Part shown: positions 34,935 to 46,278 of the stretch, piece after piece
Position numbering within the stretch: position 1 is the first letter of the stretch
Layout of the letters: the number at the start of each line of letters is the position of its first letter
DNA from: Lateolabrax maculatus
Lineage: Eukaryota > Chordata > Actinopteri > Acropomatiformes > Lateolabracidae
NCBI GenBank assembly: GCA_031216445.1
Contig: CM062213.1
Coordinates: 4,850,001-4,914,000, forward strand
Direction: 5' to 3'
DNA length: 64,000 nucleotides
Position numbers and translations under genes: made by a program
The notes under the pieces: model-generated
Database searches by the model: none
What the model was told of the DNA's origin: nothing
The model's input: only the letters and a program-made list of their open reading frames with translations

Positions 34935-36793
34935 GTATGTGATGTTATTTAGATGGGGGGGGGGGGGATGAGGTGCTGTGGTATTGGTGCTGGATATGTA
35001 ATGTATTAGGTGATAATGGTGATGGCATAGCGTTCTTATAGCAGATAATAGAGGTGATGAATTGAGAATGATAATAGTGTTAATGCATGATGTTTCAACA
35101 TAATGTTTGGTTGTTTGCAACAAAACGCATTAAAGAGGTCTGCTAATGTGATGCATCGAGGCACTGAACCTAAGTGTGGCCTGCTGTTGGCAAAGTAGGA
35201 CTGAGCTGAGTCTGAGGAAGCAGCAAGGATTTGTTTTCATTGCCACCCCCCACCCCCCACCCCACCCCGCCACCCTCTCTGCTTCCCATCTTCTGTGTCC
35301 TTAATAAGTTATTGGAGCAGGAGAAACCAATGTAATAGACCAGTCCCGGAGCACAGAGGGAGAACACAATGACTGCAGAAGGTCAAGTCTTAATAGATCC
35401 ATCAAGAACAAGAGATTTGTTTTCATTTGAAAAAGGATTTGGACTTTTCAAACTGAGAGAGAAACTAGAAAAAATGCTGCCTCATTGGCTAATGGAGGCA
35501 CCATTTTGTTTGATGGAATGAAAGTGACCAAAAAATCATTTTGCGGTGAGGGGGAAGTGTCATTCCCGAGGTATGACTTTAGCACCAAGCACGGCCTGCA
35601 TTTGCGAGTAATTATATGAAGCCATTGATTTTTACTTCCCCACACAACCCAGTGAGGTTACACTCATAACACTGGTAGAGTAAGCATTCCAGCTGGATCC
35701 ACAGCTCTAAATTCATATTTGCTAAAGCGTCAAGCTTCTTTTATGTCTAACAAGGTTGATGAATATAAACATGAATTGCAGAGGTGTAGGAGGTAATGAG
35801 TCCGAATTTATTGAAGACATGGCTGCACTTTGAAGGCCAAACACTTTGATATTTCAGAACAGATAAGCCGCTTGCCTCCGCCCCCTTCTGGTGTATTTTT
35901 GTTCACCACATCCAAAGTACTGGGAAGTCACGTGATGTGAAGAGACTGAACTGCTGTCATTTTCTCTTACTGTCTTAAAATATCTTCCTTTCTTTCTCAT
36001 GCTCTATCTGTAACCCTTTCCCTTCGCTGGTGTCTTTTTGAAATCAGCAGAGTAATGGTGAAGATGGAACTGTAAAGAAAGATATTCTGACAAGGGTCAT
36101 GGAAAGAATTTGTGCTTGCTGTATACTTGTACTTGTACTTGAGCTTGGAATTGTATGTGCTTTACCCTTCTCAGGCACTGCTCCACTCAAATCCTTGAGC
36201 AAGTGCTTAAGTGCCCATGTTATTGGTGGGCCAGTGGCAATTTATGAGGAGTTTTACATTTCTGGCTTCACCAGTAAAACCCTCCGTTCGTTTCAAACCC
36301 CACAAGTGCTTTATTCACTGTGAATATCTCTCCATATACAGCACAGGATGCAGTTGCTTGTTAATACATTCCACAAAGAATAGGCGATGTGCCCTTGTAA
36401 GTTGAGCTACACATTTTTTTTCTCCCACAGCTGAATGACTTAATCATGAGAAACCATTGAGGTCTTTTTTTCCCTAATACAATAATTCACAGAATAAAAC
36501 AGCTTGATTATTCTTCATGTTGAACACAACAGTGATTGACATTATACTCTCTTTGATTCTGCTTCCTTCTACCCCAAGGAGCAGCATTTTTTAATCTATT
36601 TGAACTCAGATCCAAAATTCTTCTTTGTTCAAATCTTCATCCCCCTGTTTCTCCTCCTCAACCACCTCCATCATTCCTCTTGTCTTTCCACTGCTGAGCA
36701 TGCAATCGCCTTTATTTTTCTGCATATGTTCTCAGGTGTACTGACACGGCTGACTTTCAATTGTCAAATGATATTGATCTGCTTCTCCAACAG
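34935..36793 (+). other. magi1: intron 12 (1.86 kb)
   Basis: Has a poly-G run just after the donor (34956-34968) and a C-rich run at 35245-35275. No exon is recognised. Confidence 0.8.
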
Positions 36794-37040
36794 CAGTTGG
36801 CAAGAAAGGACAGTCAGAACAGCTCCCAGCATAGTGTTTCCAGCCACCGGAGCACCCACACAGACTCGCCTGTGCACCCGTCCCTGGCACCCCCTCTCAG
36901 CGAGAGCATCGCTCCCCCGCCCCCCTCTCAGCCCCTGCCAGGCCTGCCGCCCCAGGACTCCCCAGCAGACGGGACCATCCAGAGAAAACCGGACCCCTTT
37001 AAGATCTGGGCCCAGTCCAGGAGCATGTATGAAAGTAGGC
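36794..37040 (+). CDS. magi1: MAGI1 window exon 13: PDZ2-PDZ3 linker
   Basis: A 247-nt exon, phase 0 to phase 1, donor C|GTAAGT. It encodes QLARKDSQNSSQHSVSSHRS, a Pro-rich region (APPPPSQPLPGLPPQ), and KPDPFKIWAQSRSMYES. Both end blocks are near-identical to mammalian MAGI1. The acceptor is a tandem CAGCAG, so a form lacking the first Gln (from 36797) is possible. The mammalian segment starting PMSPSPASGL that can follow SRSMYEN is not found in the next intron; the reading goes directly to LPDFQ. Confidence 0.96.
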
Positions 37041-37308
37041 GTAAGTATATATTTTTGGTGGCGGTTGGATGAGGGCTGCATGGTGCTGTTGGCTCGGTGG
37101 AGACCCTTGGTGTGTTTAAATGGTACTGCACGTTCTGAAGATTTGAGATAAGAGATACTGTAAGTCTTGTGCATGTAAGTAACTGGTTTATATTCTTAAA
37201 GAAAAGCAACAAAGACCCAACTTGTTGTTCCTTTGTTCGGTTTCTGGAGAGGGATGTGGTCTCAATTTGGTGCCTGGGGTATGATATGTGGACTCTATAA
37301 TATACTTT

Positions 37309-37516
37309 GCCAGTTTATTAGGTACACCTAGCTAAAACTAATTGATTCAACTGTAATTTTGATGCTACTGAACTATATTGTATCATACAGAGAGGTGTTC
37401 CTGTTATTTAGCCAGCCCTCATTGATATAAGTGGGATGGATAAAATAATAGTCAGGTATGCAGGGCTCTTGTAATAGACTGGATTAGTTTTAACTAAGTG
37501 TACCTAAAAAACTGGC
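37309..37516. mobile_element. MITE-like element with ~33-bp terminal inverted repeats
   Basis: The left end GCCAGTTTATTAGGTACACC and the right end (reverse complement GCCAGTTTTTTAGGTACACT) match, and the match continues through AAAACTAA, about 29 of 33 positions. The interior (~140 bp) has no open frame. I recognise the end words as those of a widespread fish repeat. The element is non-autonomous; its target duplication is not clear. Confidence 0.8.
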
Positions 37517-38052
37517 ACCTGAGTGTATATGAGTACTGCTCGCATGAAAATAGTCTAAAAACCAATTCACAGAGAATTAAGGCTGGAAATAGCACTGTAG
37601 ACCATACCTTCCCGTTTTACCCTTCTTCCCTCTGTCCTCCCTGTCCTCCATTAAATCTCCTGTATTTTTAACCTGTTTTAAAAAAAGAAAAAGGTTGTCA
37701 GTAACTTTGACGGTAGGCATAACTGCCGGGCCTGTTTGATGTAGTGGTATACTGGCCATCTGGCATACCAAGACAAGTCCCGGTGGGCTGCCGCATCGGT
37801 GACCTGTGGGCCTTTTAAAAAAATCGGTGAAGTTTTTACCGGCCGTCCATCTCTGTGTCTTTACCGGCCCAGGTTAGCTGTTCCCCCTCGCTTTCATCTT
37901 TGTCAGGCGTGAGGGTGGTATCAATCAATCATCTAACTCTCGGCAAGAAAGTGAATACATGTATTTCCCAAAATGTTGTTATTCCTTTAGAGCAGTTCTT
38001 CAAAGCTACAACGTTATTTATATATTTATTTTGTCATTTCCGACCAGCGTTA

Positions 38053-38267
38053 AGCTTCATTTAGACCAAATCAGGCGTTGCGGCGAAAAAAAGGTCCTGC
38101 GGCAAAAAAACCCGACATCACGTAAGCCGGCGTTGAGACCGCGGTACAACCCCGCCATGAGGGAGTACAAAGACGTTAATTGCAAACACACAAATGGGCC
38201 ATGTAGTGACACTCTCACACCGCCGCACAACCCTGAACCAATCGCCTGATTTGGTCTGAATGCAGCC
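38053..38267. mobile_element. MITE-like element, ~25-bp inverted repeats, TTA target duplication
   Basis: The left end AGCTTCATTTAGACCAAATC and the reverse complement of the right end, GGCTGCATTCAGACCAAATC, match at 22 of 25 positions through CAGGCG. TTA flanks both sides (38050-38052 and 38268-38270). A 3-bp TTA/TAA duplication with such ends fits the PIF/Harbinger superfamily. The interior is GC- and CpG-rich with no transposase. Confidence 0.8.
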
Positions 38268-40750
38268 TTAGAAGCAGTAATCTCCCACATGTTGTTCATC
38301 CAGTCCTTTAAAAGCTGCTAGACTTTGGTCCAGTTGTCGACACTAGCACCATTGACACACTTTTACAGTAGACTTCCCTTAAGAGACACATGGGCGTTTA
38401 ATTGGCAGCAATAGTGGAGTGGATGTCAGTGGATTGCATATCCCCCTCCTCTTTGTCTAGCCTCTCCAAAGCAAAGGGATAGCTCCAATTAAAAAGAATA
38501 ACCCTCAGATCCACTGCCTAGAAGTAAAAAAAATAAATAAAACGGGAGTCAATAATGGCTGAGAAACCTTAACATCTAATCACTCGTCAAGGATTTTCAT
38601 TATTTAGATGCATGAAGAAGAATGTGAAAAGAAGGGTTAAGCGTGGGCTAGTAGTGCAAACGCCTGTTGGCAAGCTGCTGTGATGGGCTGAGAGGACAAT
38701 AGTGTTTGATTTAAAAAGGAAATAAATAATAGAAAGGGAAAGACTAGGGGGGGGGAATATTTCTACATACCTGTCCTGAGGTGATGGAGTCTCAACAGGG
38801 GATTTCTAAATTGCCTGAGCCAGTTTGCTCAGTACAAATGGGAGGACAAAGGATAATGAAGAGAGAAGCGACAGAAGCATATAAATGGGACGTGAAAGAA
38901 ATATGTTAGGATAAGAGAAAGGTCTTGAAAGGGATTCTGAGGAATAAAAAAGTAGAGGGGAACACACGGAGGATGACGGGGAGGACAGCTGACCTGTACC
39001 AGCAGGTGCAAATCCTCCGCTTACGCTGCATTGAGCTCTCGTCCTAAAATCCTGCTGTGTGCACCCCTCAGGGCTCAGGCCTTGGTTGCGGCAAGGACAT
39101 TTCTCTACACAACATTCGCTGTAATGAAAAGTTCTGCTGAGATCAAGGTCTTTAAACACACCATGTGGTGAACGATTTCCATTTGCAGAAACACCCCCTC
39201 AAAAAACTCACACACCATTAACCTGCTCTAAAATAATCAAGGCCAGAGGATAGGAAACTCACTCATGCTTTATTGGGTCTCATCTTGATTATTGTCTGGT
39301 TTTAACATGTTCCCAGTTTAATTTCCTCACTGTTTGAAGCAGCCTCGCTTGTTATTTGCAGTCCCCCCCCCCCCCCCCCATAGCTCTGCACAGGGCCGTC
39401 CATCTTTGTAGAATATCGATCGAGTCACGCCCAGTTGCCTCACTGTGGGGATCACTTATGGATCTATTAATCGACAGGAGCAGGGTGTAACTGGTCAGCT
39501 GACCCTCCCGAGTGCAGGTGCAGATTGCGACAGTTAGCCTTTGACTCTTCCTCTCCCCGTTCCTCCACAGCTACATTGTGATAGATTGGAAGAGATGGCT
39601 GCATTCTGCAGGGATTTTAACTGTTGACTGAAGGAACAGATTGGAAGCAGGCTGTTTGTGCCTTCTGCCACCCTGCCACCTCTTAGTGGCTTTAGTGGTC
39701 TTGGCAGCAGTGGCCTGTGTCGGAGCAAAAGGAAATCACCCTGGGAGTTTGCTCAGAGGTGCATGTTTGTCAGCCCGTGCAACACAGCTGTGTCCATTCA
39801 AATGCATGCACATACATGCATATGTGAATGAATATACACATACTTAAAGCAAAGAAGCTCATGTGTACACCTGGATGAGGCCACACACGTGCACACCCGC
39901 TCCGTCTGTCCCCCTGGCTCCTTGTAGCCCCCCTGAGGCTTCCCCCCCATCTCCACTCCTACATGAACCATGAGCTGTCATTCACTGCAGCACAATGCCA
40001 CTTTTGTGGCACTGCACTGTTTCTAGTTTCTAACATAATAATCAATAATATATAGCCTATTTCAGCATGTATTAACACCTCTGTCGGGTGGGAAGTGCTC
40101 TCCAACATATGGAAGAGTTGCGTGTCACACATCACTTCATAAAAGAAACAGTGCAGTCCGTTTCGAATAGTAATGTCCAGTCAGTGGGACTGTCACTGAA
40201 AATGATTTAAAAAGCTAAAAGAAAAGAAAAACATGCTATTTCATAGTTTTATTTTCAGTCGGATCATTTCTAATTATGGGACCAATGAATGAGGGTGCTC
40301 TGAATGTTTTTGGCAGCCTGTCTGGTGTTTGATAGTTATTTAAGCTCTATACCTATGCTCTTTACCCAAAATAGATCCCTTTAATCTTTTGATGGATCAG
40401 TTGTTTGTTCTTTTCCCAAAGCCTCCAGACAGATTGTTTTGTGCAACGTGCTCGTCTTAGCGACAAAGCTTGGAACAGTGGGAGGACGATTATTTGCATG
40501 TTGACATAAGCAGGCGAATGGTTTGATTCCCGGAGGGTGCATCTATTATGGCCAAGCCGTCCTCTGTATGACAAAGCTAGAGCATGAAACTCTGACACGG
40601 ATAGGGTGATATTGAGGGAGGTATACCAAATGGATAGCGACATTGCCGGTGCTGAACTCTTCTTGTACTGATGCGGGGCACAGGAAGTCCCCATGGGCTT
40701 GCTGTTGGTATTAATGCAGAAATGTTAATGGTGGTTTGTTGATTTTGCAG

Positions 40751-40842
40751 TTCCAGACTTCCAGGAGCAGGACATTTTCCTGTGGAGGAAGGACACAGGG
40801 TTTGGCTTCAGGATCCTCGGAGGCAATGAGCCAGGAGAGCCG
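40751..40842 (+). CDS. magi1: MAGI1 window exon 14: start of PDZ3
   Basis: A 92-nt exon, acceptor GATTTTGCAG, donor CCG|GTGAGT, phase 1 to phase 0. It encodes PDFQEQDIFLWRKDTGFGF and RILGGNEPGEP. GFGF is the PDZ3 carboxylate-binding loop. The equivalent mammalian sequence differs by only a few residues. Confidence 0.97.
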
Positions 40843-41603
40843 GTGAGTCTCTCTCACACTCTTTCTATCTCTCGTAGCTGATTCTTTCTAGTTTGCTTTT
40901 CAATCTCCTCAATTTTCACTATGTATTTGTTTGAAATGTATAAACCACAACTGACAAGATTCAGTAACCTGAATGATAAAATGGACGTTATGTTCCCAGC
41001 ACTGCTCCCAGCAGCATCTATAGGGTTTTTCCCCACGTCTGTTTTTCTATTTATCTTCCACCTGTGTGCAGTTCTGAGCTTCTGTGTTGGACTCAGACAA
41101 ATTCATATCAGTGATTTTCACAACGCAGTTTCTCTTTGATCTTGCCAATGTAAAAAAGAAAAAAAAACCACCCATCTCGCGCACACACCACTTTTTTCTT
41201 CCCTTTTTGAAAGAGGCAGTGTTGTTTGTTCTTGTTCACTGGCCTGCACTGCGTTTTTTAAAGGGAAAAAAAATAATGATTTACTTTAGAGCTTGGCTCG
41301 GGTGACTACTGTTGCAGGCTGGAAAGTAGAGTAAAGATGCAATAGTGAGGTTTAAATTGTAGCAGACCTGTACTGCATGCCAACTTAATGCCTATTGTAA
41401 AAGTTGGGCCATCTTTGAATTCTTATTTAATGTATAATGGTATATTACAGTATATCTTAATTAAAAATATTTTGTAAATCATTGTTTCCATGTACATATT
41501 CAAAAAATCTATAGAACATAGCTTTTGGCAGTCTTTGTCTGTTTTATGATCTAGAAGTGTGCACACAGTCTCACAAGTCTTCTCCATTTACTCTGTGTTT
41601 CAG
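40843..41603 (+). other. magi1: intron 14 (0.76 kb)
   Basis: AT-rich. Nothing but splice signals is recognised. Confidence 0.8.
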
Positions 41604-41796
41604 ATCTACATCGGCCACATAGTGAAGTACGGTGCAGCCGACGAGGACGGACGCCTGCGGTCCGGCGATGAACTGATATGCGTGGACGGCACAGCTGTGG
41701 TGGGAAAGTCGCACCAGCTGGTGGTGCAACTGATGCAGCAGGCTGCCAAGCAGGGCCACGTCAACCTCACTGTGCGCCGCAAAACCAGCTACACCG
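41604..41796 (+). CDS. magi1: MAGI1 window exon 15: rest of PDZ3
   Basis: A 193-nt exon, acceptor TGTGTTTCAG, donor G|GTAAGA, phase 0 to phase 1. It encodes IYIGHIVKYGAADEDGRL, RSGDELICVDGTAVVGKSHQ, LVVQLMQQAAKQGHVNLTV and RRKTSYT. This completes PDZ3; the helix-2 His (KSHQL) marks a class I-type binding groove. The RRKTSYT end differs from the RRKVVFAV end I recall from the main mammalian form, so the exon boundary region may be variable. Confidence 0.97.
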
Positions 41797-43686
41797 GTAA
41801 GAAACAAGAGCGATCCAGATGAGGGGGCAGCCCAGCCTGTTAGAGACCTGCTGACAGGTCCAGAAAAGAGTTCAAAAACTTGTTCAGGTCTTGTTAGTTA
41901 TGGCAAATTTAGACACAGGGGGATATACATTAGACACAAAAGGCATGAGTGAGAAAACCGGGCCAATTATTACTTAAAGTTGAACTTGGTTGATTAGGTG
42001 ATACCTGTGGTTACCATGGCAACAGCAAGCACGATTTAATGCCACAAGACCCGGAATCTGGGGGGGGGGGGGGGCACGGACCCGTTAAGAAACAGAAGAA
42101 ACACAGCAGAAGAGCAACTGGTGGACTTGTTTAGAGTTCATCCAAACAGGCTCTTGTTTTAATGAAGAAGTCAGTAATTCCATCACGCCATGAGCAACCG
42201 CGACCTAATTTCATGCTGCGCACAGTGCAAGTAGTTCCCAACACAACATCAGGGCACAGTGAAGTTGGTTACCTTTATTGTGTTTCCCGTGGCTTCCTCT
42301 CAGTAAAATCTTCTGTGATCGCCAGTTGATCCCTTTTAATGTGAAGCAGCAACAGTGGGATGTTCTGTTTGCATTAGAAGTAACTTAATACAGATTTGAC
42401 ACAGTGTAAAGAGAGTGAACAGAGAGGCTGAGATCAATGAGATAAAATTATGCTGGACTCGTTGTTTCCAAACCTTGTTTCCAATGAACTTGAATTCAGT
42501 GCGGGAATGGTGGACTACACCACTTACAATGAAAACGGATATAGAGAGAGGTGATCACACAATGTAAATACATTAATAAGCTATTGATTTAAATGTGGAC
42601 CACGAATAGATCAAAAATGGGGTTTGATTTCATGAAGATCCTCAGGTTGATAACTTAAAAGTCTTAAAAATGAACCTCTGATTTAGCAAATTGGTATTAA
42701 AATATCTGAGCATGTCAATAATTGTTTCATATTATATCAGCAGTGTAATTTATTATTCAATGAATCCAGTATTCAGTTGCTGAAAAGCACTTTGTACTAT
42801 GGGACTCATTTATTTTCTTCACGGTTCCATCAGGGGCCCGGGGCCTGCTTACTATGTGCAGGTGTTGCCTTCCTCTCTAATAGTCTGGGTGTGTAACGGT
42901 AGGAAGCGCTTGGCCGCTACCGCGAGCGAACGCCCCCACCCATCACTGCCATTTCACTGCTCAGCACCGCTCTGCTCCTCAGCAGACGATAAAGAAATGC
43001 CCATAAATATGATGGAGAGGGTGGTCAACCTTCGGCCTGATGACAGCGGCCAGACATTAGTGCATTGCTGCTCCCCGTCTGCCTCAGAGCGTCAAGAATA
43101 TGAGGCGCCTTCCTTGAGCAGCTGTACAGGAAATGAAATGTGGAATGAAATGTCCAGATACAACAGGCGGGCCGCTTCTTTAGTTCATCTTTTGTTCAAG
43201 ACAGATCAGAGAAGAGATTGTTGGGGAGGCTCTTCTCCCCGAGCTGTCATGCTGGCTTGTCTGTTATCATATCAACATAAACTAGCTGTGTTAGTAGAGA
43301 AAAGTGTTTATTTACAATGTTTTTTTATTTTCAGATTGTACAGATGATGTAACATTTTGCAGTGTTGTTATATCTTGACAGTTTTGTTTTAATGTTATCT
43401 TGCCTTATTGTGCACCAGTCTTTTACTCTGCTTTTTCTATTTTATTATCTCCTGAACTTCTTATGTAACACTGGCTGGGCTCAGCTTTATCTGTTTGTCT
43501 ATATTCTCCTCTTGATATTCTTTTGTCGTCACTCGATTCTGTTCTGTCTCACCTGGCTGTCCATACTTTGTTCCTCTTTCCTCCTTCCATAAATCTTTCT
43601 CATCTGTCGCTCTCAACCCAATTTCTTTCTGACCCTTCTCTGTGTATCTGCATCTTTCTTACCTTATCCCCCTCTGCCATCTGTAG
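41797..43686 (+). other. magi1: intron 15 (1.9 kb)
   Basis: Has a poly-G run at 42060-42074 and a perfect 14-bp palindromic X-box at 42010-42023. A 182-residue frame at 42799-43347 lacks splice support and recognisable content. C/T-rich sequence precedes the acceptor. Confidence 0.8.
42010..42023. promoter_or_regulatory. palindromic X-box (RFX-type site)
   Basis: GTTACCATGGCAAC matches the RFX consensus GTNRCC-(spacer)-RGYAAC in both half sites and is nearly self-complementary. RFX factors regulate ciliary and other genes, and such sites are often conserved in introns. Function here is not shown. Confidence 0.5.
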
Positions 43687-44058
43687 TTAAAGCAGAGGGA
43701 GACGTGCCTCCATCGCCGGCGTCCTCCCACCACAGCAGCACCCAGGCGCCCAGCCTGACGGAGGAGATAGGGAAGCGCACCCCGCAGGGCAGCCAGAACT
43801 CCCTCAATACCGTCAGCTCCGGCAGCGGCTCCACCTCTGGCATCGGCAGCGGGGGAGGGGGCGGAGGGGTGGGAGGCAGCAGTAACGCTGTGGTCGCTGT
43901 GGCAGCTCCCACCATCTCCTCTCAGCCCCCCAACGCCACCTCCACTGCCCCCTCCGCCATGCAGCCCTATGACGTAGAGATCCGCCGCGGCGAGAACGAA
44001 GGATTCGGTTTCGTCATCGTCTCTTCGGTGTCGCGGCCTGAAGCTGGCACCACCTTCG
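43687..44058 (+). CDS. magi1: MAGI1 window exon 16: Gly/Ser-rich linker and start of PDZ4
   Basis: A 372-nt exon, acceptor CATCTGTAG, donor G|GTAGGA, phase 1 to phase 1. It encodes VPPSPASSHHSSTQAPSL, KRTPQGSQNSLNTVSSGSG, a glycine run (SGIGSGGGGGGVGGSS), an Ala/Pro/Ser linker, and PDZ4 from YDVEIRRGENEGFGFVIVSS to RPEAGTTF. The flanks of the linker are near-identical to mammalian MAGI1; the Ala/Val/Pro insert after the Gly run looks longer than in mammals. The Gly run is made by a G-rich codon stretch. Confidence 0.97.
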
Positions 44059-46074
44059 GTAGGAGATGTCATGCTTTTCTATTTGGAGTGTTTTAAAAGT
44101 TACAAAACATCCTCAGGCACACTGTTGATTGCACATGCAAATATCTCTGAAATTAGTTACACTCAGCAAAACGTGAAACACACTATTGCTTTTTCTCATC
44201 ACTTGGGCCTTTTATCTTCCTATCTTCTTTATGGGCCGCCTTTGTATCATCCATAAAACCACTGAACACTAAATAGCCTGACAACCAGCGCATATTCTGG
44301 CTATTTACAGTCCCACCAGATCAATACCAACACTCTTCAAAGAAGTGGTTCTTCTTTCTCATTTTCGTCTGAGCCTGTCAAACCAAGACACTGAAACCCT
44401 TTCTTCGCCTGCAGCTGCTGCTACACTCACACAAGGCTTTCATAATTGATCACAAGTGAAGTGGGTCTTACATAAGGCATTTGTATTATTCAGCTGAACT
44501 TAAATGGCTTCTGCTGAGCAGGTTGGTACTAAAAGCCTAATGACAACTTAATGAGAATGAGAAACTGCTGCAAGCAGGATTAATAGGGGAAATGATCGGT
44601 GTGAATTATATTTATTTATCTATACAAGGTAGGATCAGAGAGATACACTGACTCATAATCAACCTTTTCTACATTTTTTAGGTTAATTTTCATCACTTAG
44701 TTGATAGTAAATACTGTAATATCTGAGATTTTTTAACAATACAAAGAGTCCTCTAATTGACACATCCTTGCATACAAAGCTGTTCAAATTGACTCTACTT
44801 TGCTTTTTACAAACTAGTAGTGGCTTTTCTGTGCAGTGCACTCTACCCTACTGCCATGGCTTCCTGCCTACACCACTATGGCATTCCACTCTTCTCTATG
44901 CTCTTATCTCTGTCAGTGTGGGTGGACTGAAAAGGCTTGAAAATGCTCAACTTTGCAGGTTGGCTTGCAAAGTGGCAAAGCTCCTTTTCACAGTCCAGGT
45001 AGAAAGCAGGGGCCAGCACATAAGCTTTATTTGATTTGACCTTGACATGTAAAACCTAATGGAAACCCATTGGTTCCATGAAAGTTTCAAACTCAGTTGT
45101 TTCTTTCCTTTATGTCATTGGTTCATATCAGTGAAGGTGTCAGAGACCAATCCACATATACTGTTAGTATTTAGAGAAGCGCTTTATTTTGTCCGCAAAT
45201 GCTACAGCACCTCTATATTTCTTTTCTTCCGTCTCCCTGTAATATACTTTCCACTCAATATTTTACAGCTAGATTCAGTTAAGAAGACAGGAAGAGGTCA
45301 GGGTTAGACAAGTTTGTAGTGGAATAAAAGAGTGGAAGGCTGTTGAAGGGAGAAATGAATAATAATGAGAAAGAAAGGAATGATTGCACGCTCCTTTTCT
45401 CTGCAGTGACTGATGTCAGACTGCAGACAGACAGAGAGGGAGAGAGGGAGGGAGGGAGGTAGAGAAACAGAGAGACCTCAGGGTAGTTGGTGAGATGTCA
45501 ACACTGATGTTTGTTTGTCGTCTCCAACTTTCTGCAGGTGCAAGTATTTGGGATGCAGACGACGCAACACAGTTTTTCATTATTAACTTTTGGCTGCCAA
45601 AGGCTCTAATGCAAATATTATAAGGATACCCGTTTTAGAGATGTGATGCTGGAGCAGCTTTAAGTAAAAGAGGGGGGATAACAAAAAGAGGGTGGAGGAG
45701 GATGAACACATTGGATATGGAGTTAAGCTTAGTTTTTCCACTGGTTAATTTGATAAAACCAATTTACAGGAAAAGTACTGAGAACTACAGTATGACAGAT
45801 TCTCTTATTTCTTTGCAGAGCACAAATTTGCCCTTCTTCGCCAACGCTTGCATTTTTTTCTATCATTTTTCTGATCAGCTTCTCTCAGGGACTTTGGCTT
45901 GGCTTGCTGCTGTCTGTGAATTAACCCTTAATCGTCTGATCCTCTTTTTCTACTCCTTTTCCCCCTTTCCCTTCTTTTTCCTCCTCTCTCCAAATGCAAT
46001 CCAAAATCCCCCCAAACACACACACACACATACACACTGAATCACGCATCACAACATGTCAATGGTGACTATAG
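44059..46074 (+). other. magi1: intron 16 (2.0 kb)
   Basis: G/A-rich at 45430-45470. It ends in C/T sequence (45940-46010), a CA tract (46014-46036) and then an unusually purine-containing last 38 bases before the acceptor. Confidence 0.8.
46014..46036. repeat. (CA)n tract near acceptor
   Basis: About 11 CA units, ending 38 bases upstream of the exon 17 acceptor. Confidence 0.9.
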
Positions 46075-46278
46075 CTGGCAATGCATGTGTTGCCATGCCC
46101 CACAAAATAGGGCGCATCATTGAGGGGAGCCCAGCAGACCGATGCGGGAAGCTGAAAGTCGGCGACCGCATCCTGGCTGTGAACGGATGCTCCATCACCA
46201 ACAAGTCCCACTCTGACATCGTCAACCTCATCAAGGAGGCCGGGAACACGGTCACACTACGCATCATTCCTGGAGACG
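46075..46278 (+). CDS. magi1: MAGI1 window exon 17: rest of PDZ4
   Basis: A 204-nt exon, donor G|GTGAGA, phase 1 to phase 1. It encodes GNACVAMPHKIGRIIEGSPA, DRCGKLKVGDRILAVNGCSI, TNKSHSDIVNLIKEAGNTV and TLRIIPGD, which is essentially identical to mammalian MAGI1 and completes PDZ4. The helix-2 His (KSHSD) is present. The acceptor GACTATAG lacks an adjacent polypyrimidine tract, but frame continuity (TTF-A-GNAC) leaves little doubt about the start. Confidence 0.96.

Larger units (their letters stand above)
37041..40750 (+). other. magi1: intron 13 (3.7 kb)
   Basis: Carries two short inverted-repeat elements (37309-37516 and 38053-38267), a poly-C run (39362-39379), G/A-rich sequence at 38860-38990 and a weak tRNA B-box-like word near 40520. 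No extra MAGI1 exon is recognised. Confidence 0.8.

Noticed and set aside
39541..39590. Good-looking acceptor (CGTTCCTCCACAG) in intron 13 as a possible extra MAGI1 exon
   Set aside because: The required phase meets a stop codon within three codons.
40440..40690. tRNA-derived SINE suggested by a B-box-like GGTTTGATTCCC near 40520
   Set aside because: No convincing A box at the right distance, no poly(A) or repeat tail, and no second copy in the window.
42799..43347. 182-residue + strand frame in intron 15
   Set aside because: Lacks a recognisable domain and has no splice sites compatible with the neighbours; mixed repeat-like composition.
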